Below, piece by piece: positions 17,145 to 26,225 of a stretch of 53,303 nucleotides of DNA. This stretch comes from Deltaproteobacteria bacterium (GTDB taxonomy: Bacteria; Desulfobacterota; Desulfuromonadia; Desulfuromonadales; Geopsychrobacteraceae). Within the stretch, counting starts at the first letter, position 1. Each line of letters starts with the position of its first letter. The stretch is taken from contig JAJRQB010000061.1 of assembly GCA_024280485.1 (NCBI GenBank), positions 1 to 53,303 of the forward strand, written 5' to 3'. Both the position numbers and the translations under genes were made by a program. The notes below the pieces were generated by a model. It made no database searches. It had not been told where the DNA came from and saw nothing but the letters and a program-made list of their open reading frames with translations.

Positions 17145-19784
17145 CTATTTCAAGCTCTTGCTGACAATTTCGAACAGATCACGAGATAACTCCTGCTGCT
17201 GCAATTCTTCAAGCTGCTCGCGCATCAACGCACTGCGTGTTGTTTCAAACCGCTTCCAACGTGACAACGGCAGGGCCAAACGCGCTGCCAGCTGTGGGTT
17301 ACGTTGATTCAGATGTAGAATCTGCTCAGTCAAAAAACGATAACCAGTGCCATCAACGCGATGAAAACCGCCAGGATTTCCCGCAGCAAAAGCGCTGATC
17401 AAACTACGCACCCGATTCGGGTTGTCCAGAGTAAAAGCGGGATGCTTAAGCAAGGAGGCAACATCCTCACAGATTGTCTGTCGGTCAGCCATCGCTTGCA
17501 GCATAAACCACTTATCGACCACCAGCGGCTGCTTCTCCCAACGCAGATAAAAATCTTCCAGAATTATCTGACGTTGTGGCACCGAGCTCGAAGCCAGGCA
17601 GGTCAGTGCCGCCAAGCGATCGGTCATGTTGGTCGCAAATTCATACTGCTGCAGGCAAAGTTCAACCACTTCGGCATCTTCCAGCAGCATCAATAAATTT
17701 AAACAGAAGTTATTCAGACTGCGATTTCCAACCTGCAATGAATCAAGGCCATAGCTCGGAGTCTGCCGACCCGCGCGCAAACGCTCAATCAACACTCCCC
17801 TGCTGGCAGTCGCCAGCTGTCGGCGCGCCGCCTGTCGCACCAGGTGAATACGCCCGGGATCGATCGCATTCATCTGCTCACCCAGATAAACCTCTGAGGG
17901 CAGAGTCAACAGTTGAGTCAGCAGACCAGCATCGGCTTTCTGATCAGCAAGGGCCTGAGTCCAGCTATTAACAAACAGCTCACTAAGAACCTGCGAATCA
18001 GGATTATCCAGGGCTGCAAGTAATTCTCGTTGAGCCAGTTGCTGCGCTGCTTCCCAACGGTTGAAAGAATCGCTGTCGTGGGCCATACGAAATGCAAGTT
18101 CAACATCTGGCTGGGGGTATTCAAGGATGATTGGAGCCGAAAAACCACGCAAGGGGGAGAGGATCGGTTCTGTTTCAACATTCTCAAAAACAAACTCCTG
18201 CTCGGTCTGCCGCAGATCAAGCACCAGGGTTGTCATCCCCGCAGCGTTTTCCCCGACTAAATTCAGGGACATGTCGGTCCCATCAGCATCAAGCATCCCG
18301 ATGGCAAATGGAATCTGGAACGGTTTTTTGTCAGTCTGGTCCGGGGTCGCAGGGCAACTTTGTCGACAGAGCAGGCGATACTCCTTTTTAACGGCATCAT
18401 AGCGGGTATCAATCGACAGTCGCGGTGTTCCGGCCTGGGCATACCAGCGGCGAAACAATGTGAGATCCTGGCCACTACATTCCTCCAGAGCCGCGACAAA
18501 ATCATCGGTCGTCACTGCCTGCCCGTCGTGCTTACGCAGATAGTGTCGCACCCCCATATTGAAAGCCTCTTTGCCAAGTAGCGTCTGTTGCATACGGATC
18601 AACTCAGCGCCCTTATTGTAGACCGTTACTGTGTAAAAATTGTTGATCTCAACATAAGAAGCCGGCCGTACGGGATGGGCCATAGGACCGGCATCCTCTG
18701 GAAACTGGCTCTGACGCAGAATACGCACGTCGTCAATCCGCTTGACCGCTGCGGAGTTAAGATCGGCCGAAAATTCCTGATCACGGAAGACAGTCAACCC
18801 CTCTTTTAGACTGAGTTGAAACCAGTCACGGCAGGTCACACGATTCCCGGTGTAGTTATGAAAATATTCATGGCCAATGACCGCTTCGACCCCAAGAAAA
18901 TCATTATCGGTCGCGACCTCGGGCAGGGCCAGGACATACTTGGAGTTGAAGACGTTCAAGCCCTTATTCTCCATCGCGCCCATATTGAAATCATCGACAG
19001 CGACGATCATGTAGCGATCGAGATCGTACTCCAGGCCATAGACCTTTTCATCCCATTCCATCGATTTCTTCAATGAGAGCATGGCATGGTCACAGAGATC
19101 GCGATTGCGATGCTCAACATATATCTGCAGCAAGATCTCGCGCCCGGAACGGGTGGTAAAACGATCCTCGATACAGGTCAGGTCCCCTGCAACCAATGCG
19201 AACAGATAACTCGGCTTTGGGAATGGATCCTCCCATTGCACGAAATGCTGATCAGCGGCCAAATCACCCGCTTCGATCAGATTACCGTTACTCAGCAACA
19301 CCGGGTAGTCGTTGCGGTCTGCTTCGATCCGAACCCGGAATTTTGCCATGACATCCGGGCGATCCGGATAATAAGTGATTTTGCGGAACCCCTGAGCTTC
19401 ACATTGAGTGCAAAAATTGCCACTCGACAGATAGAGGCCCTCCAGCGCAGTATTGCTCGCCGGATCAATCTCGGTTTCAACTTCGAGGAGAAAAGAGGGT
19501 GGAACTTCAGTGATTGTTAAGCCTTCATCGGAGATCTGGTATCTCGTAGAGTCGAGCAGAATACCGTCAAGTTTAAGCGACAGCAATTTAAGCTGTTCAC
19601 CCGCAAGGAAGAGAGGTTCTCCGTTTGACCGGTCTGGGTTACGGTACAGATGTATCTGTGAGCTGACACGGGTAGCAGATGCTGTCAGTTGAAACAGCAA
19701 ATCGACACTTTCAACCAGATAGGCCGGCGATTTATAGTCTGTCAGATAGATAGTTTCGGGAGCCTGGAGGTGAGGTGATGTCAT
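17145..19784 (-). CDS. pepN: Aminopeptidase N (M1 family)
   Basis: An 879-aa zinc aminopeptidase close to E. coli PepN in length and motifs. It has the GAMEN exopeptidase motif at 269-273, the zinc-binding HEYFH at 305-309 and the third ligand Glu328 in LKEGL. It removes N-terminal residues from peptides in the cytoplasm. It is the first gene of the long minus-strand series; the Shine-Dalgarno is weak. The 166 bp between it and the foldback repeat presumably contain its promoter, but no confident -35/-10 pair was identified. Confidence 0.97.
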   Translation of the reverse strand: MTSPHLQAPETIYLTDYKSPAYLVESVDLLFQLTASATRVSSQIHLYRNPDRSNGEPLFLAGEQLKLLSLKLDGILLDSTRYQISDEGLTITEVPPSFLLEVETEIDPASNTALEGLYLSSGNFCTQCEAQGFRKITYYPDRPDVMAKFRVRIEADRNDYPVLLSNGNLIEAGDLAADQHFVQWEDPFPKPSYLFALVAGDLTCIEDRFTTRSGREILLQIYVEHRNRDLCDHAMLSLKKSMEWDEKVYGLEYDLDRYMIVAVDDFNMGAMENKGLNVFNSKYVLALPEVATDNDFLGVEAVIGHEYFHNYTGNRVTCRDWFQLSLKEGLTVFRDQEFSADLNSAAVKRIDDVRILRQSQFPEDAGPMAHPVRPASYVEINNFYTVTVYNKGAELIRMQQTLLGKEAFNMGVRHYLRKHDGQAVTTDDFVAALEECSGQDLTLFRRWYAQAGTPRLSIDTRYDAVKKEYRLLCRQSCPATPDQTDKKPFQIPFAIGMLDADGTDMSLNLVGENAAGMTTLVLDLRQTEQEFVFENVETEPILSPLRGFSAPIILEYPQPDVELAFRMAHDSDSFNRWEAAQQLAQRELLAALDNPDSQVLSELFVNSWTQALADQKADAGLLTQLLTLPSEVYLGEQMNAIDPGRIHLVRQAARRQLATASRGVLIERLRAGRQTPSYGLDSLQVGNRSLNNFCLNLLMLLEDAEVVELCLQQYEFATNMTDRLAALTCLASSSVPQRQIILEDFYLRWEKQPLVVDKWFMLQAMADRQTICEDVASLLKHPAFTLDNPNRVRSLISAFAAGNPGGFHRVDGTGYRFLTEQILHLNQRNPQLAARLALPLSRWKRFETTRSALMREQLEELQQQELSRDLFEIVSKSLK

Positions 19785-19949
19785 AGTGGTCTTTTTCCGT
19801 TAAGAGTTATCTCAATAGACTGGATCTTCGAGCGTCAAACTGCAGAGAGAAGAATAGCATTTTTCAACGGAAGGCTAAAGACCAAGCAGAACAGATATGA
19901 CCAGAATATTCAGGGGCAAGCGCAAACGCACCTGCCCCGCTCACAGCTT

Positions 19950-20116
19950 TAGGAACCTGTCGGACTTTCCATGAACCGGCTGCAAATCCGTTTGTTTGGC
20001 CCTGATTTCAACTCCTTTTTGGCCCATAGCTATGGCTATGAGCCTGCAAACGAGTCAAAACCAGTTCTCAAACCTCCGAATTTTCACTTCGGCCCGTTAA
20101 GTCCGACAAGCTCCTA
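19950..20116. repeat. 167-bp foldback element with terminal inverted repeats (MITE/REP-like)
   Basis: The ends 19950-19967 and 20099-20116 are inverted copies matching at 16 of 18 positions (core TGTCGGACTT). The interior is also self-complementary with mismatches, and the centre is near the small palindrome around 20027-20042 (CATAGCTATGGCTATG). The transcript from either strand would fold into one long imperfect hairpin. No coding capacity and no clear target-site duplication is visible. It lies between pepN and a 65-aa gene, and its right end supplies that gene's TAG stop. It probably belongs to a dispersed family; copy number cannot be seen here. Confidence 0.6.
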
Positions 20117-20311
20117 GTGATGGGTCAGATCCTCACAATCATGAAAATCCCAACTGCGACTGTAGCCATCGGTCGTTCGGACGATCATGGTGTCGGTCAG
20201 CTTAATACAGCTGACAATCACTCCATCCTCATGGCTGGTAGGATGTGCAACCAGAGTGTCTCGACCGACTTCATGTTCATGACAAAGATACTCGAACCTT
20301 GCTTTATTCAT
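20114..20311 (-). CDS. Small uncharacterised protein
   Basis: A 65-aa acidic, His-rich soluble protein (MNKARFEYLCHEHEVGRDTL...RSWDFHDCEDLTHH) with no signal peptide or membrane segment. It has a good AAAGGAG six bases before the ATG, which favours a real gene. Two Cys and several His could bind a metal, but no known motif is recognised. Its TAG stop is formed by the outer edge of the foldback repeat, so the insertion may have set or altered its C-terminus. Confidence 0.65.
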   Translation of the reverse strand: MNKARFEYLCHEHEVGRDTLVAHPTSHEDGVIVSCIKLTDTMIVRTTDGYSRSWDFHDCEDLTHH

Positions 20312-20413
20312 GACCGACTCCTTTCACCTCCCCCACAGGTTCAGGATAACCGATCTACAAAAATCCTGTTTTCTGGCACTATGAAAACGCCACTTTGCGG
20401 ACGGATAATTCTA

Positions 20414-21160
20414 TCAACGGGCCACCCAAAGAGTCTGGAGCTTTGCTAATTCTTTATAATCTGATGGCCGAGTTATCAGATGAGAGCAGAGCAAACCCTC
20501 AGCGGTGGTCTGACGCGAGCAGGAAGCGGAGATTTCCTCCCCCGCCAATGCTTCGGCCAGATAGTTGATATCGACCTGTTTCAAACGCCGATTTTCTATT
20601 ATTACAGCGTCAAGCGACTCGACAGCCCAATCGAAAAATACGCGATTGTTGACATGACAGTTGAGGTCGAGATCAGCACGTCGCACTCTAAACCCTAAAT
20701 TAGAATCAAATTCACTACAAATTTTTATTGCACCCAGAGGTTCGGAAAAAACCTGCTCATTGATCAAAAAAACCTCGCCGAGCTTTTCCTTGGGGCGCAC
20801 AGGCCGCCGAGTTTCTAGATCGACCAGCATCCACGCCGAACTTGCAGCACCGATAAGGACCCCATTACAAAAAATTTCAAACTCACGGCATGCCGAAAGT
20901 CCCTTATGCACAGATGGCCAGGTGCGAATACTGACCAGATCATCCAAGCCCACAATGGAATTAAGTTGAATACGATAGCGACTGAGCATCCAGGTCAGTC
21001 CACGCGACTGCAGTTGTTCAACACCAAAGCCTCGCCTTACTGCATCTTCGCCGGCACTATCCTGCAAAAAATCAAGCAGGGTCCCGAAACGTAGTTCGGC
21101 GCTATGGTCAAGTTCAAAATAACGGATCGGAAAGGATTTTTCGTAAATTTCACTCAACAT
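20414..21160 (-). CDS. Acyl-ACP thioesterase family protein
   Basis: A 248-aa double hot-dog protein of the FatA/FatB-like family (PF01643 type). The first half shows RYFELDHSAELRFGTLLDFLQDSAGEDA and LTWMLSRYRIQL, and the second half LNCHVNNRVFFDWAVESLD. Family members hydrolyse acyl-ACP to release free fatty acids in the cytoplasm. The frame extends to 21205, but the ATG at 21158-21160 has GGAG seven bases upstream and gives the normal start. It follows the MCP terminator. Confidence 0.88.
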   Translation of the reverse strand: MLSEIYEKSFPIRYFELDHSAELRFGTLLDFLQDSAGEDAVRRGFGVEQLQSRGLTWMLSRYRIQLNSIVGLDDLVSIRTWPSVHKGLSACREFEIFCNGVLIGAASSAWMLVDLETRRPVRPKEKLGEVFLINEQVFSEPLGAIKICSEFDSNLGFRVRRADLDLNCHVNNRVFFDWAVESLDAVIIENRRLKQVDINYLAEALAGEEISASCSRQTTAEGLLCSHLITRPSDYKELAKLQTLWVAR

Positions 21161-21201
21161 CAAGTGGCTCCAGCGTTGGGACAGGCATGCTGGAACATAA
21201 C

Positions 21202-21242
21202 ACAAAAAAGGCCAGGGGCAGAAAAACTACTCTGCCCCTGGC
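21202..21242 (-). terminator. Intrinsic terminator after the MCP gene
   Basis: On the minus strand a perfect 12-bp GC-rich stem (21231-21242 with 21211-21222) and an 8-nt loop are followed by CTTTTTTG. It lies 30 bp past the MCP stop codon. Confidence 0.92.
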
Positions 21243-21272
21243 AACCTATTGATGTCCTTGATACTAATATAT

Positions 21273-23357
21273 TCAGGCGGGCTCGTTGAGATCGATGCTT
21301 GGCTGAATATTGCTCCATCCGACCTGAGGCGCCTCAAAGGACTGAGCTGCCGGTTGGCAATCTAAAACAGGTGTCAGTTGCGGGCTGGTACCCTTAAGCT
21401 TGAACTGCGACAGTATCTGCTGCAAATGCATGGCCTGACTACTAAGAGTTTCGGCAGCGGCAGCACTCTCTTCGGCGGCAGCAGTGTTCTGCTGGGTGAC
21501 CTGATCGATCTGATCAAGACCGCCAGTGACTTCAGCAATGCCCTGCGCCTGTTCATTGCTGGCAACAGAAATTTCCTTGACTAGATCCGACACCTTGGTA
21601 ATCCCGCCGACGATCTCGTCGAGAACCTCTGCAGTGCGATTCGCAACCTGGGTCCCCTTGGCCGTTTTCGCCACCGACCCTTCGATCAACTCAGAGGTCT
21701 CCTGAGCGGCCTTGGCGCTTCGCGCTGCCAGATTGCGCACCTCTTCAGCAACTACAGCGAACCCTTTACCATGCTGCCCGGCACGTGCCGCCTCGACTGC
21801 AGCATTAAGCGCCAGCAGATTGGTCTGGAATGCGATCTCATCTATAACCTTGATGATTTTACTGATATTTTGACCGGCAGCATTGATTTCACCCATCGCC
21901 TGAACCATCACAGACATCTGTTCGCTGCCACGTTCAGCAGCACCCTTGGCCTCGGTCGACAAGCAATCAGCCTGACCGGCATTTTCGGCATTCTGTCTTG
22001 TTTGCGCCGCCATTTCACCCATCGAGGCGCTGATCTCTTCCATGGAGGCAGCCTGCGTGGTTGCACCATGAGACAGGTCCTGACTTGAACTGGAGATCTC
22101 GTTAGATCCCGAAGCAATCTGGTCGCCAGCGATGGCGACATTGCCCATCAGTTCGTTGAGATTTTCAACCATCCGCCGCAAGGCAATTCCGAGCTGATCC
22201 TGTTCACTGGCAAGTTGAACTTCAGCGGTCAGGTCGCCATCGGCAATCTGGCGCGCCAAATCGGCCTTACGCTCCAGACTATCGGCCATCTGATCCAAAG
22301 CCTTGCCGAGTCGTCCGATTTCATCTGTACTCTGCATGTTCAAGCGTTGCGAAAGGTCACCAGAACGGATGGTGTCGGCCAGAATCAACGCTTTGCCGAG
22401 CGGCCGGGTAATCGAGCGGTTGAGCAGGAAAGAAATTACCAGAAACAGCAGGGTGCCGCTCAGAGTCAAAACAATGATCGATGTCGTTGCCGTGCTTACC
22501 GACTTTTCTCCCATGGCCGTTACAGCGACTAACAATTCTTCGGCCTGGGTCATCAGTGCTTCGCCGATCGTATTGAGATTTTCGCCGGCGGCCAGCTCCT
22601 TATCAAAGAGAACCTGTGATTTTCCTAACAGTGTCTGGCCATCCTTGATTCCGGTCTTGAAGCTGATTGCGGCGCTCACAAAACCGCTGTTGCCTGTTTG
22701 TGCCGAAAACTGGCTGAGACCTGAGATGGCAACGGTTCCTTTATCTTTGATAAATTTTTCGAGCTCAACCAGATGGACCTTATCTCCACTCAGCAGAAAG
22801 GCGCGATAGCTGTTTTTCATTGTCAAGACCATGATTTTACCATCGCGAGTTAACGACAACATGTTGTTTTCGGCCTCAGGCAGGGTCTCCCCTTCCATCT
22901 GCAGATCGAAGAGTTGCGATTGAATCTCATCCTCAACACTAGTCAAGAGATCTGTAATTTTAGCGAAAGAAAAATCCATTTTCTGCCCAAGGATTTCATT
23001 GTGCTTGTGCATTTCAACCAATTTGGCAAACGCAGAGTCATACTCTTGCATCTGACTCTTCAGTGCTGAGACATCCAGCTCACGGAAGGTCGCAACCTCA
23101 TCGTAGATCTTGCCTGCAAGGTCACTATGCCTGGAACGTTCCTGAATAAATTCAGCTTTATAAAACTGAAGATAAGCCTTTTCGGCAATCCTCGCCTGCT
23201 GGACCCGCTCATTTGCGCGAAAAATATCAACTTTTTCGCGCTGGGCCATATCAATCTGCCGATTGAAATAGGAACCGACAAGCAGAACTGCGGCAACCAG
23301 AGAGAGCCCCAAGCCACAGAGCAATACCAATTTCATTTTGATGCTCAGATTCATCAT
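21273..23357 (-). CDS. Methyl-accepting chemotaxis protein
   Basis: A roughly 694-aa transducer. It has TM1 (about 8-30), a large helical periplasmic sensor (about 31-295) resembling the HBM helical-bimodular type ([18 protein letters not shown]), TM2 (about 297-315), HAMP (316-370), and a cytoplasmic signalling domain with the MCP hairpin tip [21 protein letters not shown]. It should pass ligand signals to CheA/CheW; no che genes are nearby. The start is one of two tandem ATGs after GGAG. A perfect TATAAT lies in the 66-bp gap after the cache gene but lacks a good -35 box. The ligand is unknown. Confidence 0.93.
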   Translation of the reverse strand: MMNLSIKMKLVLLCGLGLSLVAAVLLVGSYFNRQIDMAQREKVDIFRANERVQQARIAEKAYLQFYKAEFIQERSRHSDLAGKIYDEVATFRELDVSALKSQMQEYDSAFAKLVEMHKHNEILGQKMDFSFAKITDLLTSVEDEIQSQLFDLQMEGETLPEAENNMLSLTRDGKIMVLTMKNSYRAFLLSGDKVHLVELEKFIKDKGTVAISGLSQFSAQTGNSGFVSAAISFKTGIKDGQTLLGKSQVLFDKELAAGENLNTIGEALMTQAEELLVAVTAMGEKSVSTATTSIIVLTLSGTLLFLVISFLLNRSITRPLGKALILADTIRSGDLSQRLNMQSTDEIGRLGKALDQMADSLERKADLARQIADGDLTAEVQLASEQDQLGIALRRMVENLNELMGNVAIAGDQIASGSNEISSSSQDLSHGATTQAASMEEISASMGEMAAQTRQNAENAGQADCLSTEAKGAAERGSEQMSVMVQAMGEINAAGQNISKIIKVIDEIAFQTNLLALNAAVEAARAGQHGKGFAVVAEEVRNLAARSAKAAQETSELIEGSVAKTAKGTQVANRTAEVLDEIVGGITKVSDLVKEISVASNEQAQGIAEVTGGLDQIDQVTQQNTAAAEESAAAAETLSSQAMHLQQILSQFKLKGTSPQLTPVLDCQPAAQSFEAPQVGWSNIQPSIDLNEPA

Positions 23358-23426
23358 CAATCATTATCTCCAGACGTAGCTATCCTCCGGTTAACGGCAA
23401 ATTATTATAGAATGTACAATTACAAA

Positions 23427-23987
23427 TTACTGTCCGAGCGCCTTCTTAATGTCAACCAGCGAAATGTCATAAACTCCCGAACCAATAACAAATTTTTCAC
23501 CGTTATGCTCTGCCAACTTGACAAATGACACCTTGGTGCTCGATTGCTTTTCACCGGGTTTCGGCCACTGATAGTCGACCCAGCCGCTACCTTGTTCAGT
23601 TGCTACCCGGTTAAATTCAATGAAGAGCAACTTGCCACCCTTATCACGAAGCGGATTGACATTCTTACCCTCCAGGACTGGCTTCATTGGATGCATCAGC
23701 ATCTCACCGGTGGTCGGAGAGTGAATCCAGATGTAGGTGCCTGCATAGATAAACTCACTGCCAAGCCCCTTGAACTTCGGGAATGCAGCACGTCCTTCCT
23801 TGTTGATCAGCTGAACACCGGCATCGACCTTCTGCATAACCATCGCCACCGTCGGTTTGGTTCCCGATGTATCCTTAGCCTGCTGAATACTACCGGCATT
23901 GATCTCAGCCTCTGTCGCAGCAAAGGCATAACCACCACAAAGAAACACCGTTACCAGAACCACTACTGTCCAAATTACCGTTTTCAT
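23427..23987 (-). CDS. Periplasmic cache-domain protein
   Basis: A 186-aa protein with a signal peptide (1-23, ending AFA) and a single cache-like sensor fold (VQLINKEGRAAFPKFKGLGSEFIYAGTYIWIHSPTTGEMLMHPM...GWVDYQWPKPGEKQSSTKVSFV), as found in stand-alone sCache_2 proteins. It lacks any transmitter domain and could present a small ligand to the MCP encoded next (inference). The ATG at 23987 follows AGGAGA by six bases; the upstream extension to 24011 has no such site. Confidence 0.85.
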   Translation of the reverse strand: MKTVIWTVVVLVTVFLCGGYAFAATEAEINAGSIQQAKDTSGTKPTVAMVMQKVDAGVQLINKEGRAAFPKFKGLGSEFIYAGTYIWIHSPTTGEMLMHPMKPVLEGKNVNPLRDKGGKLLFIEFNRVATEQGSGWVDYQWPKPGEKQSSTKVSFVKLAEHNGEKFVIGSGVYDISLVDIKKALGQ

Positions 23988-24120
23988 CAACTGTCTCCTC
24001 TTTCTATTCATCAGGGGTTAAGAAGCTGGGGCGTCTGGGCCCAAACCGATTTATTTTTTCTTCGGGCATAACTCTTCACCCAAGGAAAAAGAATCACTGT
24101 AAGACAATATTATTTAACAA

Positions 24121-24149
24121 ATACTAATAAGCAATCGCACAGCTGTCAA
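24121..24149 (-). promoter_or_regulatory. Sigma-70 promoter for the cache-MCP genes
   Basis: On the minus strand a perfect TTGACA (24144-24149) and TAGTAT (24121-24126) are 17 bp apart. The predicted leader is about 130 nt. It lies in the divergent intergenic region 23988-24295. Confidence 0.55.
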
Positions 24150-24210
24150 CCTCGACCATTAAAAAAAGTGCGATTAACCGTGTGACGTCAAGCTGATGCG
24201 AGATAAATCC

Positions 24211-24238
24211 TTGATATCGTACAGGCATTTCTTATATG
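24211..24238 (+). promoter_or_regulatory. Candidate promoter for the SH3/GGDEF genes
   Basis: TTGATA (24211-24216) and TATATG (24233-24238) are separated by 16 bp, about 55 bp before the SH3 gene. Confidence 0.45.
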
Positions 24239-24295
24239 GTTAGGAGGTTTTAGAGAATTTTTTTCTACTTTCCCCAGAGCTAAAGGAACATTCAA

Positions 24296-24928
24296 ATGAA
24301 AACGTTCTTGCCTGCCTTGTGTCTATGTTTGTTTCTAGCGGCTCCTTCCTTAGCTGCAACAGGATATGTTTCCGACATACTGGTTGTCACTGTGCGGGCT
24401 CAACCCGGTAAGAACAAGACGATTCTGACGACCGTTCAAACAGGAAATCGGCTAGAAATTATTGAAGAGCAAAAAGGGTTCATGCTCATTCGTACCGAAA
24501 AGGGTATTGAGGGTTATGTGCGTAGCCAATATATAACCAAGGACCTCCCAAAAGCTGAGAAGATCAAACAGCTCTTGACAGAAAACAGAAAATTGCAGCA
24601 ACAGATTGATCAGCTATCAGCAAGCTTGAGCAATAGCAAAAAAAAGACCCAAAGCCTTACCTCCACAGAAAAAGAGCTGGCACTGGTCAATGAGAATTAT
24701 CAAAAACTCCAGAAGATTTCCTCTGGTGCGGTGCAAATAACGCTCGAAAGAGATCAGCTTCAAAAGGAGAACAGTGATCTAGCGGAACGTTTGCAGCAGC
24801 TCAAAGAAGAGAACAACCTCTATCTGCGAACAGGTGTCATTAAATGGTTCCTTGCTGGAGCTGGCGTACTCTTCTTCGGCTGGTTACTCGGTAAGGTTTC
24901 GCGTAAGAAAAAGCGCAGCTATCTCTAG
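24296..24928 (+). CDS. SH3-domain, coiled-coil membrane protein (TIGR04211/YgiM type)
   Basis: A 210-aa protein. It has a signal peptide (1-20, ending SLA), a bacterial SH3 domain (about 25-82, VTVRAQPGKNKTIL...GYVRSQYI), a long coiled coil (about 88-175), one TM helix (181-200) and a basic tail (RKKKRSYL). The layout matches the TIGR04211 SH3 family and suggests an envelope scaffold. AAAGGA precedes the ATG at good spacing. The GGDEF gene follows after 8 bp. Confidence 0.88.
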   Translation: MKTFLPALCLCLFLAAPSLAATGYVSDILVVTVRAQPGKNKTILTTVQTGNRLEIIEEQKGFMLIRTEKGIEGYVRSQYITKDLPKAEKIKQLLTENRKLQQQIDQLSASLSNSKKKTQSLTSTEKELALVNENYQKLQKISSGAVQITLERDQLQKENSDLAERLQQLKEENNLYLRTGVIKWFLAGAGVLFFGWLLGKVSRKKKRSYL

Positions 24929-24936
24929 TCGTTCAG

Positions 24937-26133
24937 ATGTCTCTTTTCAGACTTTTCTACCTTCTTTTCTTCCCTGGCGGGCTCTTCTTGGTCGCTGGGG
25001 TCTTTTTGCTCAGAGCCGCGCCTCTTCAGCAACAAATCACCGCATATCTGCCTATCTTCTTCCTGATAACCTTCATCATTACCCTACTTCTGGGATTGAG
25101 ATTTAAACGCAATCGTCTTGTTTTTGCTTTGTTGCTACTGGCTCTCTCGCTAGGCCTTTGCTCCCTATATCCTCAACAGCCAAAAATTTATTCCATTCTT
25201 GCTCTCTTGCTCCCTTTCAATCTGACTCTGACTTTATTCCTTCCAGAGAAAAGGTTCGGTAGCACACTGACTGCTTTATATGGTTCATCCCTGTTGATTC
25301 AGGGATTATCTGTATTCTGGCTTGAGCAATCCTGGCCTGAAAATTTCTCGCATATTCTTTATCAACCTCTTCCCTTTTCTCTCCCCTTAGAGCCCCAGCC
25401 CGGAATACTGCTCTTTGGAATTTTGACCACATCGACACTACTGGCACTCCTCAGTTTCCAACGTCGACCGCAACCATTAGAATCGGCATTTTTCTGGACG
25501 CTCGTTCTAACCGTTATCCCGTTTTATCTGCAGCTCGAAAATCAATTTTTAATGCTGTTCTTCTGTCTGGCGATATTAACCCTCTTAACCGGCCTGCTAG
25601 AGACCTCGCATAACATGGCATATCGCGATGAATTGACCGGTATTCCAGGACGACGCGCACTTAATGAGTCCTTGAAACGGCTGGGAAAGCGCTACTCGCT
25701 AGCGATGTTGGACATCGATCACTTTAAGAAGTTCAATGATAAGCATGGCCATGATGTAGGAGACCAGGTTTTGAAGATGGTTGCAGGATGTCTGGCTACT
25801 GTTGCCGGTGGAGGTCATGCCTTTCGCTATGGGGGCGAAGAGTTCACAATAGTTTTTCCCAACAGAAAGACCGAAGATATTCAGACTGAATTAGAAAGAA
25901 TCCGTCAGAAGGTTGCGACGGCCGGTTTTATCCCTCGCAGCAAGGATCGACCGGTAAAAAAACCAACTAAGCAGACCTTAAAAAAAACACCATACAAACC
26001 CCTGAGTGTGACCATCAGTATTGGGGTCGCAGAGCCCTCACGTGAACGACGATCACCCGAGCAGGTGATCTCTGCCGCCGACCAGGCGCTCTATCGCGCC
26101 AAGCAGCAGGGCCGAAATCGCATCTGTAACTAA
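24937..26133 (+). CDS. Membrane GGDEF-domain diguanylate cyclase
   Basis: A 398-aa protein. The N-terminal half (about 1-220) is a run of hydrophobic helices, and the C-terminal half is a diguanylate cyclase domain with RYGGEEF (GGEEF at 299-303). No RxxD inhibitory site precedes it, so product inhibition is probably lost. A Lys/Pro-rich insertion (around 335-357, SKDRPVKKPTKQTLKKTPYK) interrupts the domain before the conserved TISIGVA strand. It lies 8 bp after the SH3 gene and has no clear Shine-Dalgarno. Confidence 0.9.
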   Translation: MSLFRLFYLLFFPGGLFLVAGVFLLRAAPLQQQITAYLPIFFLITFIITLLLGLRFKRNRLVFALLLLALSLGLCSLYPQQPKIYSILALLLPFNLTLTLFLPEKRFGSTLTALYGSSLLIQGLSVFWLEQSWPENFSHILYQPLPFSLPLEPQPGILLFGILTTSTLLALLSFQRRPQPLESAFFWTLVLTVIPFYLQLENQFLMLFFCLAILTLLTGLLETSHNMAYRDELTGIPGRRALNESLKRLGKRYSLAMLDIDHFKKFNDKHGHDVGDQVLKMVAGCLATVAGGGHAFRYGGEEFTIVFPNRKTEDIQTELERIRQKVATAGFIPRSKDRPVKKPTKQTLKKTPYKPLSVTISIGVAEPSRERRSPEQVISAADQALYRAKQQGRNRICN

Positions 26134-26225
26134 TGCCTCTTCAAGCTAAAGCCTTGTCGCATTAAATCGACCTGTGTTATCAATAGCACACCTTTCAAGT
26201 CATCTATCCAGCGTCAGGGTTAATA

